Assembly (NCBI GenBank): GCA_947457395.1
Contig: CANGVA010000008.1
Span: 60,187 to 124,186 of the forward strand
Length of the DNA stretch: 64,000 bases
Direction: 5' to 3'
Origin: Bacteroidota bacterium
Lineage (GTDB): Bacteria; Bacteroidota; Bacteroidia; UKL13-3
Of the stretch, positions 58,369 to 64,000 are shown piece after piece (the stretch's first letter is position 1; each line of letters starts with the position of its first letter). The notes under the pieces are model-generated. The model did no database searches. It was not told the DNA's origin and saw only the letters and a list, made by a program, of their open reading frames with translations. Both the position numbers and the translations under genes were made by a program.

Positions 58369-60843
58369 TTAATTATCTGTTTTTATAAATTTATGTTTGA
58401 TGCCCAAGCTAGGAATGAGTAAATAATAATTCCCGCTTTTTAGTGATTTTAAATCAATTTGAAAGTGATTTTGATTCATATTAAGCAATACATGATTCTG
58501 GTATACTTCCTTACCTGTAACATCCAGTATTAAAATATTATTTTTTTGATCATGTTTGATTGGCGCCTTAATAAAAATGGTTAATTTTTCCTTAACCGGA
58601 TTAGGTGAGTCTATTATAATGTTTATTCCATAGTCCATTTTTACTACCAGCACTTTACTCTCTTCCCATGTAGCATCGTTATCAACCATTCTTAGTTTAT
58701 AATACAAGACTTGGCTAGATGAAATATTATGGTCATAGAACTCATAAACTTCAGCTTTAGTTATCGATGTTTTTGATTTGATTACACTTATTTTAGCATA
58801 ATTTTCTCCGTCATCACTTTTCATAATTTCAAAATGGCTAAAGTTAACTGGATGAGCTGCCGTCCAATTTAAAAGAACATGATTATTTCTTACCGTTGCT
58901 GTAAATGTAAGTAAATCAATTGGCAAAGCATTTGAAGAGCTATTCGAAGCAATGTAGAATGTGTTATTAAGATCAATCGTTGAAATGCCGGTTCTATTAA
59001 TAACTGGAGTAGCATTTGAGCCACTATTGGTTGATGCTCCACCGGGAGCAGGAGAGTTAATGAGCGCAATTCTTAAATCATTTACATTAGAAATGCCTGT
59101 CAGGCTATCAGACTGAATTCTAATAGATGCTGATAAATTAATTCCATTACCTGTGCTAACTGCCCAGTTGTTATTTAATCTTCTGTTGATGGTGATTGAG
59201 CCGTCAGCAAATGGTGTAGCATAATTAGTAATACCGGCTACTTCATTATATGATACTGAAATGGTTCCTCCTGTAGTTGGCGTTCCTCCAACCCAGAAAA
59301 ATCTGGCACTCGATCCACTCGTAAATGGAAAGATTCCTTGATTTGTTCCTATACTAATTGCGCTTGTGCCGAACCATCTGGTAAGTGTTCCAGAACCTGT
59401 AATCCTGCCGCCTGAAACGTTTATACTTCCCGTATTTCCCGCACCATTGCCAACTGTTAGCGTTTGACCTGCGAGATTAAGATTTCCATTTGTCAAAGTA
59501 AGTGTGCCTGCTGTGCCAGTATTGGTTGTTAGCGACACTCCGTTTGAATTATTAATTTCTAACCCTGCATTTAAAGGAAAGCCGTTGCCTATGAATTGCG
59601 GACCAGCTCCATTGAATACAACTCTTGATCCGGGAAGAAAGGTGCGTGCACCTGAAATTCTGATTTGTCCCTGACTAATTCCTGACTGAAAAGCACCGCC
59701 ACTGACCGTTGATCCAAGTCTTAATTGTGAGTTTAATCTGGCAGTTAAGGTTCCGGTTCCGCCTATAAACGAAGTGGTACCAAGGTCAAGAACAGCGTTT
59801 GTATCAATGATAAAATTAATTGGAGTAGCATAGGTTAAACCTGAGGTAAAATTTTGTGTAGTAGTACCTTTAAATATAACTGCACCTATTACACTTGCAG
59901 TATATTGCAATTGTCCGGACGGAGCAATAAAATCGCCACTTAATATTAGATTGGTAAATCCTGCAGCACTTGCATCTGCCAGGTCTAGAATTGTTGAACC
60001 TCCTGATAAATCTAGGTTCTTGCAGTTCACGGTTACGTTTCCTGTTCCTGCGTTTATTGCATAATATGCACCGGAGGAAACAATCAGATTTCCAACAATA
60101 TTTTGGGTAGTAGAGCCAGCTGTTGTAAATACCAGTGCATCACCTGCGCCTGTTGAGCTAACAGTAAAGTTGCCTGTTATATTTGCCGGAAGCCCGGACA
60201 AATTAAAAAAACCTGCAGCGGTAGAAAGATTTGGAGTGGACCATGTGAAATTCCCGAATATCTGATTTAATCCAGCTGGAGCTGTGCCATTGCTTGAATA
60301 CCCGCTTATGCGACAAGTAGAATTCATATTCCAAGCTGCGGTGGGTATTACACCGGCCGTAGTGGTGAACCGGTGGTCGTATGTACTGCCTGCATCAAAA
60401 AACAGGCTTGATATGCCTGCTCCAGTGATTGTGCCTGCATTATTTAATGTGCCATTGACACGAGCAATAGCTGAGGTAGCAATAGTTAAAGTGCCATTAT
60501 TGGTTAGTGAGCCATCAAGGCGCAAATCATTACCCGGACCATTATCAATTGTTAAGGTAATTCCATTATTGATATTGAGTATGCCACCAGACAGAATCAT
60601 GATTGAGTCAGCGGCTGTTGAAGACGAAACGGATATTGTATGCCCATTTCTGATTTGAATACTGATTGAATTGGATGAAGTTGGTGTGGTGGCTGTAGAG
60701 GCAAAAACACCGTTTCCAGCATTATCTTTCTCCCAAACTGTGGCAGCATTCCAGTTGCCCGAACCAATGGTCCTGTAATTATCCTGCGCATCTGCAAAAG
60801 CAGTAGCCAGAACCAGAATTGATAACAAAATGTAATTCAGCAT
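58369..60843 (-). CDS. Large T9SS-secreted surface protein, paralogue B
   Basis: An 824-residue relative of the neighbouring 1161-residue protein. From the ATG at 60843 it has a clean signal peptide (cleavage after ADAQ); the frame to 60930 adds an implausible extension. The first 200 residues match the neighbour nearly block for block (GNWN, the IxIxNGH strand, SGGxLxINxGI, AGxIPTAxW, STCxISGxSS). A fibronectin-like module (LPIDLLTFTATVRNNHVLLN onwards) and a T9SS-like end (DSPNPVKEKLTIFI to NYYLLIPSLG) follow. It is the first gene of the pair. Confidence 0.85.
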   Translation of the reverse strand: MLNYILLSILVLATAFADAQDNYRTIGSGNWNAATVWEKDNAGNGVFASTATTPTSSNSISIQIRNGHTISVSSSTAADSIMILSGGILNINNGITLTIDNGPGNDLRLDGSLTNNGTLTIATSAIARVNGTLNNAGTITGAGISSLFFDAGSTYDHRFTTTAGVIPTAAWNMNSTCRISGYSSNGTAPAGLNQIFGNFTWSTPNLSTAAGFFNLSGLPANITGNFTVSSTGAGDALVFTTAGSTTQNIVGNLIVSSGAYYAINAGTGNVTVNCKNLDLSGGSTILDLADASAAGFTNLILSGDFIAPSGQLQYTASVIGAVIFKGTTTQNFTSGLTYATPINFIIDTNAVLDLGTTSFIGGTGTLTARLNSQLRLGSTVSGGAFQSGISQGQIRISGARTFLPGSRVVFNGAGPQFIGNGFPLNAGLEINNSNGVSLTTNTGTAGTLTLTNGNLNLAGQTLTVGNGAGNTGSINVSGGRITGSGTLTRWFGTSAISIGTNQGIFPFTSGSSARFFWVGGTPTTGGTISVSYNEVAGITNYATPFADGSITINRRLNNNWAVSTGNGINLSASIRIQSDSLTGISNVNDLRIALINSPAPGGASTNSGSNATPVINRTGISTIDLNNTFYIASNSSSNALPIDLLTFTATVRNNHVLLNWTAAHPVNFSHFEIMKSDDGENYAKISVIKSKTSITKAEVYEFYDHNISSSQVLYYKLRMVDNDATWEESKVLVVKMDYGINIIIDSPNPVKEKLTIFIKAPIKHDQKNNILILDVTGKEVYQNHVLLNMNQNHFQIDLKSLKSGNYYLLIPSLGIKHKFIKTDN

Positions 60844-60900
60844 TTGGTTAGAATAAATTCGGATAATACATTGGGTCATGAAATGAATAAATAAACCCTT

Positions 60901-60930
60901 CGAATATACAATCATTTTCTTTTTTTTCAA
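60901..60930 (-). promoter_or_regulatory. Promoter of the tandem T9SS operon
   Basis: On the minus strand TTG (60930-60928) and TATATTCG (60908-60901) are separated by 19 bases, a good fit to the Bacteroidota -33/-7 arrangement. The leader to the ATG at 60843 would be about 50 nt. Confidence 0.55.
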
Positions 60931-61198
60931 GTGTTTCTTTATTTGGAACTTTCGTGGCTATCAAGTGTATAGCACGTTAATCTAGGCATTTTGTGTTCGC
61001 TGGGGCAATTTGCAGGCCGATTTGCAGTAAATTTATCTAAGTGAATGGCATTTAAATAATTGAAATTCATATATTTAATATTTAAATACCCCATTACTTA
61101 GCATATTATTCACTTTCTTTTCACAATCAGATAATTAATGTAGAATTCACAAGGAAATGAATTTGGTATTGCTTTTCTTCGCATCAAATTAAAATTAT
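60931..61198. other. AT-rich intergenic region between divergent T9SS genes
   Basis: No gene is visible. A sequence TTCTTCGCATCA at 61175-61186, also found before map (21945-21956), lies close to the start of the + strand gene and may be part of its promoter. Confidence 0.5.
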
Positions 61199-62446
61199 AT
61201 GAAAAAAATTGTACTGCAAATTTTCTGTTCACTTCAATTGATTGGCTTATCCAAAGCGCAAGTTGTAAATCTAACGAGTACAACATTTACCATCCAGGAA
61301 GATTTTTCTTCTTTAGGTAATTCAGGCACAGCTTTAAGTGCATTGCCGGCAGGGTGGTGGATTATTGAACAAGGTTCAGGCGGTAATACGACTTATAGAT
61401 CCGGAGACGGAACTGTTAATTCTGGAGATACATATAGTTTTGGCACAGGTACTAATCTTGATAGATCATTGGGTTCCGTTGCAAGCGGATCAGTGCAACC
61501 TAACTTTGGTGTTAAGATTCGCAACCAATCAGGGGCCTTGATTAATAGTTTTCGTGTTGGTTTTTGGATGGAACAATGGCGCAGTGGCGGAAGGACCGGT
61601 CTGGATTCATTGTACTTTTATTACGGAATAGGTTCACAATTTGATAGTGCTAATACAGTTGGGCTAAATAAGCCGTGGGTTAGATTTGTTGCAGGAGATG
61701 TAGTTAGTAAAGTTACACAAGCAACTGGTGCAGGCTTGGATGGGAATTTGTCAGCTAATCGTCAGTGGTACCAATTCCTTGTTTCTGGTGTAAATATAAA
61801 CAATGGTGATACGTTATATTTAAGATGGCAGGATCCAAATGTTGGAGGGAATGATGATGGATTATCGATTGATGAATTTGCATTTACCATTAACGGTGTG
61901 TTGCCAGTATCATGGGCTTCTTTTGAAATATTAAGTTTAAATAATAGTAATAGGTTATCTTGGAGCACAAATAGCGAAACCAATAATGGTCATTTTGAGG
62001 TAGAAAGAAGTACAGATGCCAACGTTTTTGAAACCATAGGACAGGTTAAAGGTAACGGCAATTCTTCTGTAACCAATCATTATATGTTTATTGATGAGCA
62101 GCCATTAGCAGGTGTCACCTACTATCGCATAAAGCAGGTTGATTTTGACGGTCAATTTAGCTATTCAGACGTGCGTGAGGTGAACAATGAGAGAATTACA
62201 CCTGTTATAACTTCGCCTAATCCTTTTCAAACTACACTTACCTTACAGCTAAACAATGCAACTCAAGTTCCTACTTCTATTGAGTTGGTTGATTTAACTG
62301 GAAAAGTTAGATATTATCACTTAGCAGAGGTAACTGAGGTTAATCCGCAATTCCAACTTTCAGTTGCTGATTTACCTGCCGGTATTTATTTTGTAAGGGT
62401 TAGCAATTCAACTGATATAACCATACATAAAGTAGTGAAACAATAA
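61199..62446 (+). CDS. T9SS-sorted secreted protein, 415 residues
   Basis: A 415-residue protein with a signal peptide (cleavage after SKAQ, residue 21). Residues 25-235 form a lectin-like beta sandwich (EDFSSLGNSGTALSALPAGW and WQDPNVGGNDDGLSIDEFAF), common in Bacteroidota secreted proteins. Then comes the same fibronectin-like module as in the two neighbours (LPVSWASFEILSLNNSNRLS to YYRIKQVDFDGQFSYS) and a T9SS type A sorting domain (SPNPFQTTLTLQL to GIYFVRVSN). No catalytic motif is evident. It has its own strong terminator. Confidence 0.85.
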   Translation: MKKIVLQIFCSLQLIGLSKAQVVNLTSTTFTIQEDFSSLGNSGTALSALPAGWWIIEQGSGGNTTYRSGDGTVNSGDTYSFGTGTNLDRSLGSVASGSVQPNFGVKIRNQSGALINSFRVGFWMEQWRSGGRTGLDSLYFYYGIGSQFDSANTVGLNKPWVRFVAGDVVSKVTQATGAGLDGNLSANRQWYQFLVSGVNINNGDTLYLRWQDPNVGGNDDGLSIDEFAFTINGVLPVSWASFEILSLNNSNRLSWSTNSETNNGHFEVERSTDANVFETIGQVKGNGNSSVTNHYMFIDEQPLAGVTYYRIKQVDFDGQFSYSDVREVNNERITPVITSPNPFQTTLTLQLNNATQVPTSIELVDLTGKVRYYHLAEVTEVNPQFQLSVADLPAGIYFVRVSNSTDITIHKVVKQ

Positions 62447-62463
62447 CCACTTAATTAATCTAC

Positions 62464-62492
62464 AAAAAAGCCTCCGCATGGGGGCTTTTTTG
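62464..62492 (+). terminator. Intrinsic terminator
   Basis: A GC stem with one G-T pair (AGCCTCC with GGGGGCT around a GCAT loop) is flanked by A and T runs, 18 bp after the T9SS gene. Confidence 0.88.
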
Positions 62493-62802
62493 TTTTTATC
62501 AGTTGTTGCGGTTGCGTAGGAATTGAAGCAAGAGGAGAAAGACCATAGACGAGAAACGAGACGAAATTTTGAGTATAATATTGAACGAACCAATACCTAA
62601 CACCCAATACCATAGTTTCGGATAAAATGCTATAGAAATATCATACAATGAAAATCGAGCATTCAATATAAAAATATCGAATAATGATTGCTTTATATAA
62701 AATGTATAATTTTCAATCTTCTAATCTTTGAATCTTCCAATCAGCCAGTCAACAGAGAAAGAACATAAATCCGTTTGACCAATCTCCTAATTAATAATTT
62801 CC
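62493..62802. other. Intergenic region without a recognisable gene
   Basis: AT-rich sequence with loose repeats such as CAATCTTCTAATC / GAATCTTCCAATC (about 62713-62742). I see no gene or RNA. Confidence 0.5.
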
Positions 62803-62810
62803 TATATTCG
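62803..62810 (+). promoter_or_regulatory. Putative -7 box of the chromate-transporter gene
   Basis: TATATTCG, identical to the -7 box of the tandem T9SS operon, ends 13 bases before the ATG at 62824. A TTTG lies further upstream with a spacer of about 25, longer than ideal. Confidence 0.4.
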
Positions 62811-62823
62811 AAAAGGATTAAAA

Positions 62824-64000
62824 ATGAAAAAGGGGCAAATCAAACAATTCAGATTAGGCATTTATTTGCTTGATATTTTTTTGCTGGCCATTACTGCTTT
62901 TGGGGGGCCTCAGGTTCATTTTGTGCAGATGCATAAAAAGTTGGTACGCAAGCGTGCTTACTTAACCGAGGATGAATTAAAGGAGTTAAATTCCTTGTGC
63001 AATATGTTGCCGGGCCCTACCTCAACGCAAACCATAACCGCAATAGGGTATAAAAAAGGAGGCCCAACGCTTGCCTTTTTAACCTTGGCTGTTTGGGTGT
63101 TTCCTGCCTGCGCCATGATGGCCGGTTTTGCATTCATTGTTAATCGCCTTTCTCTTGATAATCCAAGGTTAACTTTTCTCCAATACATACAACCCATGGC
63201 AGTTGGTTTTATTATTTATGCGGCATATAAAATTAAGGATTTGTTTATTCAGCGCATGCATCATTGGGCTCTGATGATGCTTGCCGCGGTATTTGCCATT
63301 GTTTTGCCAACTCCATACATCTTTCCGCTTTTACTGGTGGTAGGAGGAGTTGTTTCAACGCTTTTTAAACGTACCAATTACGCAGATGTACGGCCGGTTA
63401 AAGTTGAGAACTGGAGCAACCTACTTTTGTTTTTAGCTATTTTTATTTGTGCCGCCTTGTTGGGAGCACTTACACATGAAAAAATATTTTTGCTTTTTGA
63501 GAATACTTACCGTTATGGCAGCATTGTTTTTGGTGGTGGGCACGTACTCATTCCTATGATGTTTAATCAATTTGTTGAGTTTAAACAATATATTTCAGCA
63601 CATGAGTTTCTTGCCGGTGTTGGAGTATTGCAGGCTATGCCAGGTCCTGTATTCAGTATTTCTGCATACACAGGCGCACTGGTTTTGAAAGATATGGGTA
63701 CATGGGGTATGTTATTGGGCAGTATGGTGGGTACTGCTGCTATTTTTCTGCCGGGTATCTTGCTCATCTTCTTTATCTATCCCATCTGGAATCAGATTAA
63801 AGTATTTTCTCCCGTTAAAAATGCCATAGAAGGTATCAATGCTACCTCTGCAGGGCTTGTGCTTGCATCTGCCTATCTGCTTTTTCAGCCGGTGGAGGTA
63901 AACCAAATGAATATGCTTATTTTGTTAGGTACGTTATTTTTACTTTTAACCACTAAAATTCCTTCTCCAATCGTTGTATTATTGTGTATTGTTGCAGGAA
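62824..64000 (+). CDS. chrA: Chromate transporter (CHR family), truncated by window end
   Basis: The frame is open from the ATG at 62824 to the last base, 392 codons, and no stop is reached. It encodes a CHR-family transporter with two homologous halves. The first half has FGGPQVHFVQMHKKLV and MLPGPTSTQTITAIGYKKGG, and the second half repeats the pattern as FGGGHVLIPMM and LQAMPGPVFSISAYTG. About ten membrane helices are visible. Family members export chromate, sometimes with sulfate links, but many chromosomal copies have no proven substrate. Typical full length is about 390-400 residues, so only the last few codons are likely missing. Confidence 0.9.
   Translation, partial: MKKGQIKQFRLGIYLLDIFLLAITAFGGPQVHFVQMHKKLVRKRAYLTEDELKELNSLCNMLPGPTSTQTITAIGYKKGGPTLAFLTLAVWVFPACAMMAGFAFIVNRLSLDNPRLTFLQYIQPMAVGFIIYAAYKIKDLFIQRMHHWALMMLAAVFAIVLPTPYIFPLLLVVGGVVSTLFKRTNYADVRPVKVENWSNLLLFLAIFICAALLGALTHEKIFLLFENTYRYGSIVFGGGHVLIPMMFNQFVEFKQYISAHEFLAGVGVLQAMPGPVFSISAYTGALVLKDMGTWGMLLGSMVGTAAIFLPGILLIFFIYPIWNQIKVFSPVKNAIEGINATSAGLVLASAYLLFQPVEVNQMNMLILLGTLFLLLTTKIPSPIVVLLCIVAG

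Noticed and set aside
1..64000. CRISPR arrays, tRNA or rRNA genes, insertion sequences, prophage
   Set aside because: I saw no regular spacer-repeat arrays, no transposase or integrase reading frames, and no cloverleaf or rRNA-like stretches.

Overview
The window comes from a Bacteroidota chromosome, most likely a Chitinophagales/Sphingobacteriales-type environmental bacterium (inference from gene content, not a database match). Pointers to the phylum are several proteins with type IX secretion (T9SS) C-terminal sorting domains, Bacteroidota-specific families (DUF2911, DUF3078, DUF6588-like, DUF6952-like), -7 promoter boxes of the TAnnTTTG kind, few Shine-Dalgarno sites, and an AT-rich composition. 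Nearly everything is core metabolism. I found no rRNA, tRNA, CRISPR array, insertion sequence or prophage.

Layout: 1-468 is the 3' end of a T9SS-secreted protein. 545-1607 (-) is a small redox operon (thioredoxin, rhodanese, OsmC), followed by a DUF2911 protein. 2433-4940 (+) is an Mla/MCE lipid transporter (permease, ATPase, MCE protein), facing a LysR-type protein reduced to its DNA-binding domain. 5248-6424 is a 1.2 kb gene-poor stretch with a frameshifted gene relic, hairpins and a GC-rich foldable segment. 6425-19856 (-) is a complete 14-subunit complex I operon (nuoA to nuoN) with a clpP gene inserted between nuoH and nuoI and a short NuoG. 19946-21812 (-) holds a DUF6952-like protein, a thioredoxin and an outer-membrane protein.

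21977-31498 mixes housekeeping and envelope genes: map, a lipoprotein, an OmpA-like lipoprotein, cysteine desulfurase, a DUF3078 protein, a PcrA/UvrD helicase, YbaB, waaA (Kdo transferase) and a beta-barrel protein translationally coupled to waaA. 31582-35036 (+) is a nucleotide-sugar cassette (aminotransferase, UDP-glucose dehydrogenase, UDP-glucuronate decarboxylase). Then follow uvrA, an ECF sigma factor with a small partner gene, an M20 amidohydrolase, pdeM, a DUF1223 protein, an M1 aminopeptidase lipoprotein, a biotin carrier protein, a UbiA prenyltransferase, a DUF502 protein, dnaX and a polytopic membrane protein.

50948-54760 (-) is a cytochrome c maturation operon (ccmC, a 56-codon ccmD-like gene, ccmE, ccmF) that would supply heme to periplasmic cytochromes downstream of complex I. 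54876-60843 (-) encodes two large paralogous T9SS surface proteins in tandem. 61199-62446 (+) encodes a third T9SS protein, and a chromate-type transporter runs off the right edge.

The most distinctive observations are clpP embedded in the nuo operon, the CxxxY (not HxxxY) heme-binding motif of CcmE, the stand-alone LysR DNA-binding domain, the tandem T9SS paralogues, and -7 boxes so close to start codons that some mRNAs are probably leaderless. I did not find a convincing wholly new defence or mobile system.
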